The translations under genes and the position numbers were made by a program. A stretch of 64,000 bases of DNA from Alligator mississippiensis (lineage: Eukaryota; Chordata; Crocodylia; Alligatoridae), in the NCBI RefSeq assembly GCF_030867095.1, contig NC_081824.1:347794203-347858202 (forward strand), in the 5' to 3' direction. Below the pieces are notes generated by a model that worked only from the letters and a program-made list of their open reading frames with translations, searched no databases and was not told the DNA's origin. Shown here in pieces: positions 44,072 to 56,899 of the stretch; position 1 is the first letter of the stretch; each line of letters begins with the position of its first letter.

Positions 44072-47000
44072 GTAGGCGCGGCCTCGGCCCTTGCCCGCTG
44101 CCGGGACGGGAAGGGAAGGGAGGGGAGGGGAAAGGAGGCCCCGGCCGGGCTCACCTGCGGGTGTGGGGGGCGCTGCTCCCGCCACGTCCCGCCCGCGGCG
44201 GCCTGGGTCGGGGGTCACGGGCCGGGGCGGGGCGGAGCCGGGGCCTGGGAAACTTGGCGAGGGGAGGGGCCGCGGGGCGCAGGTGTGCGGGAGCGGAGCC
44301 CCCTCCTCCGCCTCTCGCGAGGGGTCTGCCCGCGTCCCTCGGGCCTCATCCGACTGGGACCGAGACGGGGGCTCCGTTGCTTTCCGCTCTGCCACCTCCT
44401 ACCCTTCGGCTGCAGCCGTGTCCCGTTTCGGCCCCTGCTCCCTTCCTCGGGCCCGATCCCTGTGGCCTCTGCTCGCTTCAGCCTTAAGGACACGGGTGTC
44501 CCTTCAAGAGACCCGCGCTTTGGGCGGGACTCAGCTTCTTGTGCCCTCAGTGAAGCAGCTTTATAGGGTTTAACGTGTTCAGCATCTGCGGGCTTGTCAC
44601 CTCCCCCGCTCCCCCCCCCCCTTTTTTTTTTTTAAGCTCTGTGCCATTGTCTTTGAGCAGTGGTGTGACCCCCGTACTTGTCACCGCTGTTCTTCAGCAG
44701 CCGTTCAGGAACAAACGCAGCTGTGTAGGCTCAGGTTTGGGTTAAAGACAGCTCAGGGTGCTTTTAACTTGGCAACAAAGGCAATTGGTCTTGAAGTGAC
44801 TCAATTGTTTCGGAAAGGTAGCATCACGGCGGTCGAAACTAAAATGCTTGGGGTCGCCCCGAGCGGTGGTATCGGCAACAAGGGGGCTGGCACGTCAGCC
44901 TTTGTAGTTATTCCTCGCTGAACTTGAGCCAGGATGGCAGCTGCCGACAGCTCTGGGCAGGGATGGAGGGAGGTCCTGCTCTTATAAAGATTGGGATGGC
45001 GATTGGTAGTGTGTGTCTCGTGCAATACATAACAGTCGTGAGGGGTTTTGTTTGTTGTGGTTGCTGTTAACTGCATCTGAATCAGCTGCCTAGAAGTGAC
45101 ACACGTGTGCTCAATTTTTTAAGTGATCTCCAAGATTTCCCCTGCAAAAGAAATGCAAAGATTATGTAGTCATTTGTCTTCTGCCTGGTTTCCCTACCTT
45201 GGCCTCTGCCTAATAAGTGTCTGAAAAACTGAAATTCCAGCTCCCTCTTAGCTTTCTTTCTCTCTCTTTTGCAGGGGCTAGCTGTCTCTTCTGTTCCTCC
45301 CCTTCATTTCCTTTTAAAGTTTCCTGGCTGGTTGCATGGGAGGGGGAGGGGATCGCCTTTACCAGTTTATTCCTTTTATCATCTCTTGGCTTTTGCAGGG
45401 GAAGGATAAGGAACACTCTTATTTCTGCTTCTTCCCTCATTGGACACAGTGCTCCACCAGCAAAACAGCTTCTGTCCTAAAGAGACAGGCCCTGCAAAAG
45501 AGCTGGGTTGTTCTGTGGAAAGCTGCTTTTTGACTGCTATTAAACTTAAATTGAAGCTAAAGGCAATGCCCTTTTTTACCATGTTTTCAATGTGCAGAAA
45601 TGATAGAGTCTGCAGCTTGTAGAATGAAATCTCTTCAAACCTCAAAAGTTAAGTAGGGTAGGCTTTGGTCACTTTTCATATGGAAGACCTCCAAAGAAAT
45701 CTTGAGTTCATATGGGTAATTTAATAAGAGCCCCTGTTTGTTCTTTTAAATCAGTCAAAATGAAGTGTATGGTGATGTTATTGGGCACTGTGTTGTTTCT
45801 TCATGCAGCTGAAAACTTGATGACTTGGGTCTGTTTAAGAATCTGTAGTACTTGTATGTGTGGGTATTGATTGAGGTTTCCCAAGACAGACACCATTTTT
45901 GATCCTTGCACATTTATTTGGGGAACTCCTTCTTCCCATCTTCCTTTGTTTTGATTAGCTACATTAGTTGTCTTGTAAGAAATTAGACTGATTACATTTT
46001 AGTGGTGGGTGAAATAACAAATCCCTAATCAGCTCTAAATAATTATTATAAAAAAACCCTTGCTACATAAATGTAAGATTTAATTTTTAGTCCATAAATA
46101 ATAGTACAAAGAATACATTTTAACATTTGAAAGCATGAAATAGAAAAGAAAACTTACTTTTTAGAAGAGATCAGTAAATTGTGTTCTACAAAAGAAATGA
46201 ACATGCTTTCATTGTTAATAAAGCAGAGGTTGCTAAATGTTAAACCTAAGATTAAAGTACTTTTTGTGTAGTTGCCTGGTTCAGCAGGATGCAAAATTTT
46301 AAGATAGAGTAGTCTGTTACAAGTTCATACATTCAAGTGAGGAAGAAGACATCTTGTCTAGAGAGAATACCAAACCTGTTAATTAAAAACCATTCCAGGA
46401 GCAGTAACGTAGGGTGATCCAATTGCTTGTAGTAACATTTCAGAAATATTTATTTCGTATCATGAAAACTTCTGTTTAATTGGAGCTCGGAATTGTGACA
46501 TTTGCCAGAATGTGTATACCCCCCCCAGTGACAGAAAAACTTCTGAGATTTCCTTTCTTTCTTTCCTTTTTTTTTTCAGTGGGTGGAAGTCAGTGTAAAA
46601 ATAATAGAGTAGGTAAAATTCGAGAGGGCCACGTGTAAGAGAAAACATTGTAGGTTCTCCAAAGAATGCTGCTATATGCAGTAAATGTAAGGTTTCATTT
46701 GTTTTGTATTAATTTAATGTCTGGGTTGAAAAAACTTAAATGCACTTAAAATGGGGGGTGGGTGTTATAAGGTATTAATGGTTAGTACTATGTTCTAGCA
46801 AACAGCCAGGATATCTTGGTTGGCCAACATTTTAGTAGAAGGGGATGGTGATAACCCTCATCAGAAAAAAAAATAGTTTGATATTTAATGTTTTGGGGAT
46901 GCAGATAATCTGCTGTATTTTTTTTTTTTTTTAGTGGTGAAAGGACTACATATTTTGGAATATTTGTGAATGGATGAAACTGAGGGCTGGGTTCAGTATA

Positions 47001-48738
47001 GCAGATGAACGAAATCCTGTCCTCTTTTGTAGCGTATGGGGAGGTACTTTCCATTTTCTCAGCTGATAGCAGCTTCTCCCACAGGATGGAGTTAGCTACT
47101 TTCCTAAGCAAAAGCATCAGTCTCTTTTACAGGTGGCTTTTTGTCAGTCTGACACATGCATGGGTAGTCATTCCAAGTTAGATACGTCGAAGGAAAGATG
47201 AAGGGAGCTAGTGAGATGTTTCTTGCTGCTTATATTGTAGTAAGAAACTGATGTCTGTTAGCATTTTACTGCTGAAAGGTACCAACTATGACAGTCCTTA
47301 AAAAAAGTCAAATAACCCACAAAAACTGAATTTTCAGCTTGTACCATCTTTGAATGATTCCTAAAAGTGGCCGTTAATGGGAGATAAGCAACCTTCCTAA
47401 TCAGGAAAGGAGGAAGATTTTTAAAATCAGGCATAATCTTTTATATAGAACTGAAAAATCATGACTTTATAGGAATATATTCATTTTATATATATTATTA
47501 AAGTAGGGGATTTCTTGGCTGTTATTTTTTAGAGGCCTTCATTCTGTGTGGTTCCAAAGCACTTAAAAAATTATGTAAAGCATGACTTCATGATTCCCTA
47601 AAGCTTTGTTCACTGATAAAATACAGCAATTGTTTTGATATTGCACTACTATTGTACAAGTAGAGCAGCTCAGGACAGGAAGCTAACATTATATCCAATA
47701 AAAAATGCTGGAGTAAATTAGGCATATATTAATTTTCCATATCTCTAATAATTTATTTTGAAATTCCATAGTACCTTTTGCTGGGGATTATCTAAGCATT
47801 TCAAGAGTCACCAATGAAGTGAGTTGTTGAATTAATGAGGCTACTTTCTGGGGGAAAATGCACATGCTGAGTAAGCACTGGTCACCTTTCATTTTGCTGA
47901 GATGATGTCTCCTTTTCCTATTCTTCTGAGAGTGGTGTGTTCTGCTGAGAAGTTTTCTGTTTCACCTTCTGTATATGTCTTGTTAGTATCCAGTGCCAGT
48001 GTAAGTTAATGCTGTTCTAAAGAAATTCAGTGCTTAGGCGAAGTGCTGATGCTGTTTTGTATGGCGATGAGTGAAGAATCTTTCAGCCTTTCAGTGGAAA
48101 AGGCAGGACACGTGGCTGTACACTACATTCTGGAACTGCACTTTGTTAACCTGTCATGATGACAAACCACATGTTCATTTTCCTGGATGTATGCTGTACC
48201 TCCAAACATACTATAAGGGTTATTAAATTTCACAACTACTGAATGATGATGTGCCAAGCATTCTGGAATCTCTGGAGTGGAAGCACAGACACCTACAAGT
48301 TACCATTGCCATGCAATTTGGTAAAATTTACTGTAGAATTCGTTGGCTCAAAGATGGGAAAAGAAGACCTCTCATAAAAATTAATTCAGCATTTTTTCCA
48401 AAATTAATTTGTAAAATTAATTTGAAAAAATGCTGAGTACAGTAGAGCGAAGATTTTGGAGGAAGATTTGTGGTTTCAAGGTATTTACCTTTTACTTTTA
48501 AGACTTTTTTTTTTTTTTATTTCCAAGTAGTGCATAGATTCATATAGTATTGCAAATGTATTTAGTACCTCTAAATCTGTCTCCTAACAAAACCATATGA
48601 AGAAGCAAATGTTTTAACATTTAATGTTTGATGTGACCGTTTCCTTACTACTATTTTTTTTTATGTTTGTACATCAGGACTAGTGCAATTGAGAAGAAAA
48701 AGTAAGAAGCTAGACTCAGATGAAAAAAACCACCAGTG
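44072..48738 (+). other. Probable intron 1, proximal part
   Basis: Starts at the GTAGGC donor. The first 500 bases remain CpG-rich. Then the sequence is AT-rich with a C10/T12 run at about 44,610-44,634. No exon with splice signals and a recognisable protein domain was found. No large transposon was recognised, which contrasts with the region left of the promoter. Confidence 0.45.
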
Positions 48739-48741
48739 ATT

Positions 48742-48765
48742 TGTGTGCGCGCGCACACGCGCACA
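48742..48765. repeat. Alternating purine-pyrimidine (Z-DNA-prone) tract
   Basis: TGTGTGCGCGCGCACACGCG and flanking bases form a 24-bp near-perfect alternating GT/CG tract, with partial self-complementarity. It lies about 4.7 kb into the probable intron. Confidence 0.7.
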
Positions 48766-48769
48766 TTTA

Positions 48770-49896
48770 TCAGTGAGTTTGGAAGGTAGGCAGTGTTTTG
48801 GTTTATCCCAAGCTACTACGTTTTATAAACTTGTGTAAACATCTGTATGTGCTGACTTTAGAAAATGTACATAGTACAGATGCGTAACTTTGGGTTGTAG
48901 TACTTCACAACATAGTATTGTATGGTAGTTCACTGCCTTACAGTAGTAATTACATTTTATTGTAGAGTTTCACATTCTTTATTAGTTAAGTGTTGTCTTC
49001 CTATGCTGTCTAATTTAGAGCTACAGATTGTTGGATGCTAGTTGCAGTTTTCCTTTTTTAATTTGTTTTATAGTTTGAAGTTTTAGGCTGCCTTTAGTCA
49101 GTCTGCTTTGCACAGATTCCCTCAAATCGTGGTAACTTTGTTAGACGTTTCTTTAAGATATGGTTTCTCCATAAATATTGCCAAGGGTATGTGCAGTTGC
49201 ATGGCATTTTTATACAGGTTGATGGTATAAATGTTTTTTGTCTCAAATAGTGGAGAAATGAGAGAATTAACGGCTGTTAATGGAAAATAGTGAGATTTTT
49301 AAGCATCAGTGTTGAATACCAAAGTATCTACATTGTGTTTTTAGATGTAACAGTTTATTGTGAGATCTTTGTACTGAAAGGGATGTACACTAAAAGTGCA
49401 AACTTACTGAATGCTGCCTGTTTATTGTGCTCAGTGTTTATGCTGTCAGGTTTTGTAGACACTCTGAATTTGTGAACACTGATGAACATAGAAATATTTG
49501 TATTGAGGATGTTTCATGTTACATTTTGAATTTCACTTAATGTCAGTACAGAAGGAAACTAACATCAATATACCTAATAATTAATGTTATAATAAAGGAT
49601 CTGTCCTCCATTTGACACTGAATGACTTGCTGCATTACATTAAAAGGCTTAAATTTCCAGTATTGAGGGCTCTGAGTGACCTAATTTAAGAATGATGTAA
49701 TGAGATGTCTGTAGAAGGGCTGCGAGTTGTATTTTTTAAAAGTGAGCTGTAGTAAAGCTTGTGTTTAGCACAAGCATCAGAAGATGACCAATCTTTATCT
49801 CTCTCAGGCTCTACAGGAATTCATATGGAATCATAATGATAAAGTGTATAATCATACTCTAAAGGAACACTTTTGTCTATTGGGGCATGTTTAAGC
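48770..49896 (+). other. Probable intron 1, no recognised feature
   Basis: AT-rich sequence with only short open frames and homopolymer runs. Confidence 0.45.
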
Positions 49897-49916
49897 TTTT
49901 TTTTTTTTTTTTTTTT
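49897..49916. repeat. T20 homopolymer
   Basis: Twenty T in a row, 30 bp before a MITE. No SINE body is attached, so it is not a clear retroposon tail. Confidence 0.85.
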
Positions 49917-49945
49917 AACAAGTCTGTGGACTTTTTACTTTTACT

Positions 49946-50438
49946 ACTGTATTTATCCAAATCCAAGATGACTGAATGTAAGGCAACCTCGCAGTAGTTA
50001 GACTTTATACATGCAAAATTATACATTTGTTATAAATTTTAAATTTTTCCATGTTCATAGTATGGAGGGTTTTCTTAATTCATTGCCTGTCCCCCAGCCG
50101 CTTCCCTTCCCCCTGTTGTTTGCCTCCCTCAGTGCCTGTCCCTCCTTCATTCCACCCCCCTAGCTTTCCTTGTCCTGATACCACATATCCTATGTGGTGG
50201 CTCTGGTGCTACCCCCCTCGCACTGTGCAGTCTCTCCTATAGTTCCCCAGCTGCCACACTAGCCATCCTGGCACAGGCAGCAGTGGTGGCAACAGCCCTG
50301 GCCTCGGGCAGGCTCCGAATCACAGCTGCCACCTGCCCTGGGCTGGTGCTTAAATCTAAGATGAGGATCTCTTTCCCCCCCCCACCCCCAATGTAGAATG
50401 GTGGAAAAGCTTGGTCTTGGATTCAAATAAATATGGTG
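49946..50438. mobile_element. MITE with TATTTAT-AATCCAAGA ends
   Basis: The left end ACTGTATTTATCCAAATCCA (then AGATGAC) and the complement of the right end CACCATATTTATTTGAATCC (then AAGACC) pair over about 25 bp. The interior is C-rich, with CCCTCCC words and a C9 run. The ends resemble Tc1/mariner-type MITEs of other vertebrates. A TA duplication is not clear. Confidence 0.6.
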
Positions 50439-52314
50439 CTGTCCTATTTCTCTTGTTCTTATCTTTTTTTTTGATCTTTCATATTTCTTTTCTGAAAGCT
50501 TGGATATTTATTTTCTCCAAATTTTCCTGTTTTCTTCTTCCCTTAAGGTTTAGGAAGCTGGATGATTGTTACCATGGTTGAATTTATTTTATCAAGGACA
50601 TTGTTCTTTTTTTTTTCTTTATTGTTTCTATTCTAATGAGAAAGCAACACACTTGTTCCTGCAAAGGCTTAAGCTTATGTTTAACTTTATGTCCTGTAAT
50701 AGTGAATTGTTTTTTTTACAAAATGTAAAAATAAGTGCATGTACATTTTTGCAGGATTAAAGACTAAACCTTCTAGGTTGTATTTTTTTTTTTTAAGTTA
50801 ATACATTTTTAACTTGTAAAGTCATGTATGTTAAATTGTATGTTAACCTATTTCTACCTGAAGTTCAAGTAGCTAACTTGTATTCAGCTAGGTTCTGTAT
50901 CATTTGTAAATTATGCCATTCTAGAGCTGTTCCATTAAATCGGTGAGACCGCTTACAGAGTTGGATACTTAATGAGTATGCTCACATGGTAATTAAAAAA
51001 CAAAACAAAACAACTAGTTGTTGTTCATACAGGGTCTAATAAAAATATCTGAATTTTTTTTTTTCAGAACTGCATTCAGCCATTGTTCATGACCATAAAA
51101 ACAGCTCAGGTTTCAGTAGGTTGTACTATTATTGCAAGATAAGAATGAGGTTACATAGTTTTGGTAAAGTTCAGCCACTCCAGAGTCTCAGGTTGGTGTA
51201 ATTCTAATGTAAGTAACTTGGTAGAAATACCTAGGTATGGACTGGGCTCTGTTTTCTTTCTTTTTCTTTTTTCTTGCCCTGCAAAATCACTCTTAAACTT
51301 GGGGCTTCTATACACGCTACTGTTGCATGTTTGATCTGGATGAGAGAGGAGTATTGTTTGAGCCAGTTTCCATTTTTCAGTTACTATACAACCCAGGTTG
51401 GTTCATCAGTCTCAGATAATGGTTTTAAATGTAAAGAGTTTGTATTTGTCATAGTTGTTTGAACTGTATTCTAAGCAGGATCTCATAAATGCTGATGGCT
51501 GATGTTAAGCTAATGTCCTAAACTCTGCTTTAATTGTTAAATTTGGTAAACTATGGTTCTCAGCCAGAGGGTTATAAAGAACCCAAGGAGATTGTGATCA
51601 TCTTCCTCTTCACTATAGCTAGATGGGAAAGCCTTCCTGAAGCTTCCCCATTTCTAAAATGAGGTCTAAAGAAACATATATGATGTTCTTTTTTCCCTCG
51701 GGACTGTTTCTTATTTACTTTCGAATATTCAACCTTTTTCCTAATATGAATTGAAACTGACAGATAACTGAATGTGTGTTCATTTCTGCCGGTGAATTAA
51801 GGGGATGCTGCCAATTACCATTCTTTTTTCAGCTAGGCTAATTTCCAAAAGTATTTATCTCATTATCCTAAAGTAAGTTCTTCAGATATTTTAAAAAATA
51901 AAATTTTTCTGTAAGCACCCACACACTTTCTGATTTTTTTTACTTTTATTATTGCACTGTTGTTGATGCCCTACATCTTGAAGGGTTTTTTGGGGGAAAA
52001 GAGGGGAACTTTCCTCTGTGGATCTTTAGAAGCAATACATGAGTGGTGGTAGTGTTTAAATGCAGGTATCATGTACTAGATATAGCTGCCCATCAACACC
52101 TGGGAAACCTGACTTCATAAAGTATTAACAAATACCAAAATAAACAAATTGGGGGGAAAAAAAGAGAACTTTACCCCATTTAATCTCATTCACTTTCAGC
52201 TATGTTAAGTGGGGACTTTTTATCTACTACAGTTGAGAACTTTTCAGGTGGCAGTCTTAATTTCCAACTTGCCAGGGTCTCTTTCACATGTAACGGGTAT
52301 GCCTTGCAAATTGT
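50439..52314 (+). other. Probable intron 1, no recognised feature
   Basis: AT-rich sequence with several T-runs (for example near 50,785 and 51,055). No exon was identified. Confidence 0.45.
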
Positions 52315-52563
52315 GGGCATATCTACATGAGATTTTTACTACGCAGTAGCTGAATAATACTGTGCAGTGGTACATCACAGCACAGACCATGTTAATAGCC
52401 TGTTGTGCAGTGTTGTTAGGCTACCGCGCAGTAGCATCACTTGAGACATTTGCCGGTGCTGAGCAGTAACTGGTTACTGTGCATTTATTTAGTACTTGCT
52501 TATACAAGTATTAAATAAATGCATAGTAATCATTATGCAGTAGTGTCTTACGTAGATGTGCCC
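52315..52563. mobile_element. MITE with GGGCAYATCTAC ends
   Basis: The left end GGGCATATCTACATGAG and the complement of the right end GGGCACATCTACGTAAG are a clear inverted repeat. The interior repeats CGCAGTAGC/GTGCAGTGG words and is non-coding. Same terminus family as 29.3, 38.8 and 54.2 kb and the right end of the 1.4-6.5 kb composite element. Target duplication is not obvious. Confidence 0.8.
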
Positions 52564-54212
52564 TAAACTTACCTGAGGGTGGATGTTGGAGTTCTTAATA
52601 TATTGTCACATGAGATGTATAATATGTACTAGGATAAGACCTAATGGAACAAAGAAGAAATTGTGTAGGAATCAAAATACCAGTTTAGGTACCAATTTTC
52701 AAGCATTGCTGTATTTTGGGAGGCCACTCATTGCAAAATTACAAGGCTTCAGTTATTTTGGTACACTGAATGCCGCTTATGCTGTGAAGGAGGGGAAAAA
52801 AAGTGAGCCATGTGATAATCTACTAAATAGAATACTAGCTATGAGTTTTTTTGTGTTAGCACAGAACTGAGATTCAGCAATTTTGCAATACTGGTTCAAC
52901 TTTATGTAGTGAAAATGAATTTGATATCTTATTGTAGATGAAAATGTTATGAGTTGTCCTTCAAGATGCCCACACTAGGTGTGGGGTAACTTTTATATGT
53001 ATATTAACCATTATATACTTTGTTTAGTACAAAAAATGTAAAAGGAAAAAAAAAAGGGGGGCATACAAGAATTTTTATTCAAAGGCTAATGGAGTTGTCA
53101 AGAGGCTGATTCTTCAATTATGAAAATTAGTGAAAAAGTTTGATGTTGGGTAGTGGTAGGTAGGGAGACTAAGGGAAAAACTGCACCTAAAACAAAGTGA
53201 TTGTTTTAATGCTTTAGTTATGGCATCTATTGATATGTTAGCAGGGATCCATATTTAAATTAAGGAAGAAATCTCATGTGGTTTTAGTGTGCTGTAGTTA
53301 ATGTTTCAGTTGCATTTCATCTAGCCCTTTAATAGATGTATATACATTGATAACGTACTTTAACATTTTAAAATTAAGAGCAATTGCTTAGTACTGTACA
53401 CTATGTATTGCCGAATGTATTTAATGATATTTCTTTATTTGCTAAAATTTTGGAAAAATAATTGAGTTGCATATGTTAAGAATATTCATAATATTTCTAT
53501 AATTTTCAATAATATGTTGTTTTAAAACATTGTTTAATGTAAATCATTAAGCATTCAACTGTGTCAGACTTCTACAAATTGATCATCAGAATCATTTTTA
53601 GATGTTCTTCAGCTAAAGTGAGGTTATAATCATAAATCTATATAAAATATTGTCACCTTACTTGACATAGTTCCTAGATCTCTGAATGATGTGCTTAGTA
53701 TAAAGTTGGGACTGGTTTTGCAGCCAAAAGTCAGTCTTTCTGGACAAATTAACAACACGCCATGTTTTTTCTCTCACAACATGCCTCCAAATAAGATGCA
53801 CACCTTGTTTTGGGGCGGCAGAGCAAAAAGAAAAATATATTTTCCATAGTTCTGGTTGAATTCTGGCTGCATTGAGCATGGACAGAGACTGCTCACCAGT
53901 ATATCTTACCCTCCGTTTCCTGCCTAGCCAAAAACTGGAGGTGTAGCTCAACTGGCTGCTGCTGAATTGGCAGGAGTCTTTAGCTGTTCAGCTAAAAGCT
54001 GCTGCATTTTGTTAGCCGCTGAGACGGGGTTAAATTTCTAGCATTTGGCTGAGCAGCAGATGCCTCTCCTCCATGAAGGTGGGGTGGGGTGGGGGGAAGC
54101 CAGCCCCCGGCAATGTCCCCATGTATCCACTCCAGTGTGGAAATCAGCCTCCTTGCTTGAAACACGTACCTGAATTTTGGCTGGCTAATTTTTTGGGGGA
54201 AAAGATGCATAT
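52564..54212 (+). other. Probable intron 1, no recognised feature
   Basis: AT-rich. Open frames at 52,583-52,870 (plus) and 53,658-53,951 (minus) of 95-97 codons show no domain and no supporting splice signals, so they are not called. Confidence 0.45.
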
Positions 54213-54456
54213 GGGCATGTCTACACACTGCTGTATGATGACATTGCTACGGCGCCATGCTTTAGTATTTTCTTTTGTACAAGCGGTTACTGCACCGTGC
54301 ATAAGGTACATGGTTAAATTTCACTGTTACGGTGACAGCTGGCAATCATGTGTAGACACATGATTGTAGATGCATGTAATCGCTATTTCACCATGGCACG
54401 CCATATAGTGAAGTAGCACATTGCTATGTCGCTGTAGGGTGACACACAGACATGCC
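54213..54456. mobile_element. MITE with GGGCATGTCTACAC ends and central palindrome
   Basis: The left end GGGCATGTCTACACACTGC and the complement of the right end GGCATGTCTGTGTGTCACC pair as terminal repeats. A perfect 10-bp-arm palindrome CAATCATGTG…CACATGATTG lies at 54,343-54,366. It is 244 bp, close in size to the copy at 52.3 kb. Confidence 0.7.
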
Positions 54457-55172
54457 GTTATTTTGTGTCAGTAAATATGGTAGCTTACCCAACTTTTAGT
54501 TGGTAAATCATTCTTGCTTTTAATTATGATGTCCAGATAACACAGCTTGATATTCAGGTGAGTTTATAGTAGTGGCACCTACATACAATCTTTATTATCA
54601 TGTAAAAACTGAGTTTAATAGAGGTGTTTGGAGGAATCAATTTAGAATCTCACAGCGCTGCTTCTAGATCTTGTGTGTCCTAAAGATAGCAAGTAGGCGT
54701 CTGTGACAGTTTCAGGCATCTGTTCCAGTGAGGCTTTTAATTTGCTGGCATGGATTGTATCAATACAAAATGTTGTTCAAGTCAGCATACTATTGAAGGT
54801 GCTTTGGCAAACTAAATTTAATTTTCAGAACTCTGTAATGTAATGGACCATACCAGCTACAGCCATTGCAAAGCTAGATGATTAAGTGAGTGACTCTCTT
54901 TCTTCTTTGTGATTTCCCCCTCCCCATATCCTGTCTGTCTAAAACATTAATTAAATATTGGTTTGGGCTGTGAGAGGTAATCTTAAGGGTTTTTGGGTTT
55001 TTTTTGTCCTTTTACTCTTCACATGGTTTAAAATTATGTTCTTGTTCAATGATTCTCTCTAGCATATACCTATTGAGTCTTTATGCCTGGGCCCTCCATA
55101 TTTAATTACAAGGTATTGCAACTTTTGCTGAAAAGTGGTATAAGGGAACTTGTCCTTGAAAAAGGGTACACT
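54457..55172 (+). other. Probable intron 1, no recognised feature
   Basis: AT-rich unique sequence without coding or transposon structure. Confidence 0.45.
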
Positions 55173-55180
55173 TGTCTGTC

Positions 55181-55963
55181 TTGAGGCAGAGAAAATGTGG
55201 GTTGTTGATTTGGGGGGGGGGAAGGGAAGAGGAGTGGAGTGTGTGGCCCCAGATCTGTGTGGGGTAGGGTGTGGTGTGGTGGGGTGGGGCAGGCTGCAGC
55301 TGTGGGCTGGAGCCGGGGCTGTGCTGTACTCTTCTTACTGGGGGCTGGGTTTGGGACGGGGACTACAGAGGAGGTTGCAGCCACCCCAAATGTTGCCATA
55401 GCTCCCTCCCAGCACCCCTATGTGCCTGGTGCAGCCCCGGCTCTTCCTGGCGCATGGGTGGAGGTGGGGCGTTGATCTGGGAAGAGCTGGGACTGTTGTG
55501 TGCATGGTGGCGGCAGCTTTGGAAGGGAGCTACAGTGAAATTTTGGGGTGGCTGCAGCCCCCTCCGTAGCCCCTGCCCTGAGCTTGGTGCAGCTGCGGCT
55601 CCAGCTCGCAACTGCAGCCCACTTGCCCTGCTCTACGCAGATCCATGGGCACATGCCCCCTCTGTGCCTTGCTGAGGTGCAAGCAGCAACGGGAGTTGCG
55701 CCCCCTGCCCCTCCCCCATGAGCTGTGGCTCTGTCCTGCACCACACCCTGCCTCAGCTGGGCAGCACCTGCCCCTGCTTCTGTCCCCTCCTTCACTGCAG
55801 GGGGATTGATCTGCCCTCCCCTGTCCCCTTGCACTGCAATGGAGCTACCAGCTGGAGGCAGCTCTCCATGCTATATTGGAAATTGGATCGGTATAGACTG
55901 ATAAACCTCTGTAAAGATCGGCTATCAGTATTGGTCCCAAAAATCTCTGTTGGTGCACCCCTG
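55181..55963. mobile_element. GC-rich hAT-like element (family member 1)
   Basis: The complement of the right end starts CAGGGGTGCACCAACAGAG, then TTTTTGGGACCAATACTGAT, a hAT-type terminus. The left end is poor. TGTCTGTC (55,173-55,180) and AGTCTGTT (55,964-55,971) agree at 6 of 8. The interior has an inverted pair TTGCAGCCACCCCAAATG / CATTTTGGGGTGGCTGCAG-like (about 55,374 and 55,537). It shares its order of words with the 60.5-kb element. Long open frames inside lack domains. Confidence 0.6.
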
Positions 55964-55971
55964 AGTCTGTT

Positions 55972-56899
55972 TGTTTCCATAACATTTGCATAAGTAAGTT
56001 AATGAAGTACAGTCTAGATGAAACTACTGTCAGGCAGATTTATAACTAGTTGGAAAATCATGCTAAAAAATAGTCCTCAATGTCTAAATTCCAGTTTAAC
56101 TGGGAGGAAGTATCAGTTGGGGTTCCCCAGGTGCTTGTCCTGTGTACAGTACTGTTTGGTATCTTCATTAAAACTTGAAGGATGAAATAAAATGTATACT
56201 TAGGAAACATGTAGAGAGTTTGGTAATGTGTCCATGGTTTACTTGTATTCCCTTGTCCCATTGCTGTTGCTATTTGTCTTTTCTTCTTTACTGATTATAT
56301 GGTCTGTTATTCTAGTCCACTTTTTTAAAACATTGTGTCCCATCCTTTTTTTCCCCCCTCCCTCCCCCTTTGTCATCTCCTTTTTCTCTGCTTTAACATG
56401 AGTGACTTGAGGCTGATAGTAGATTGGCAATGTAAGTTAGCTTTGAATGAGATGTTCTGAGTAAGCCACTTCTGAAAGTTGTATTGTGGCTGAAGGCAGT
56501 TGAACGAGGCCCTGCTGGGAAGCCACTAGTTAATAGGAGCACTGCAGCACCACTGAAGCAGCTATTTCTTATAGTACATAGAACTGGGATGAAAATATAT
56601 TTACTTTGGTTTTATGGTCTTATTTTACTAAGTGGGGTAGTGCCTCAGTAGGGTGAACCTCAGCTGATTGCTTGCTTTGTTGATTGAAAGCTGTGACCTT
56701 TGTATGGCACTTTATGCACCTCTAGAGCAGTCTTTCTTCTGTAATGCTTGCTTTCTGCAGTCTTCTGCTTGTGAATATTTTCTTGCATCTGAACTAAAAC
56801 TTATTAAAATCAGTGGGGCTTCTTATTAGTATAAGAAAAAATAATGCTATGTAGAAAAGGCTGCAGGATTGAGGTGTAAATTAGATGAACACCATAGAA
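55972..56899 (+). other. Probable intron 1, no recognised feature
   Basis: AT-rich sequence with a C/T-rich patch near 56,345-56,385. Nothing else was seen. Confidence 0.45.

Larger units (their letters stand above)
43205..44600 (+). promoter_or_regulatory. CpG island promoter
   Basis: The GC content and CpG density jump at 43,205, right after the foldback, and fall away after about 44,560. The island holds many GGGGCGG boxes, two TGACGTCA sites, a CCAAT box, a TATA-like box and a splice donor at 44,071. Gene direction is inferred to be rightward from the order CRE, CCAAT, TATA, donor. The gene itself is unidentified. No other stretch in the window has comparable CpG density. Confidence 0.9.

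Noticed and set aside
43694..44566. 290-codon open frame across the CpG island
   Set aside because: It reads through the best splice donor and continues into intron-like sequence; long stop-free frames in all phases are usual in CpG islands.
53658..53951. 97-codon minus-strand open frame with mixed composition
   Set aside because: Composition looks protein-like, but no family was recognised, no splice signals frame it and it is antisense within a probable intron.
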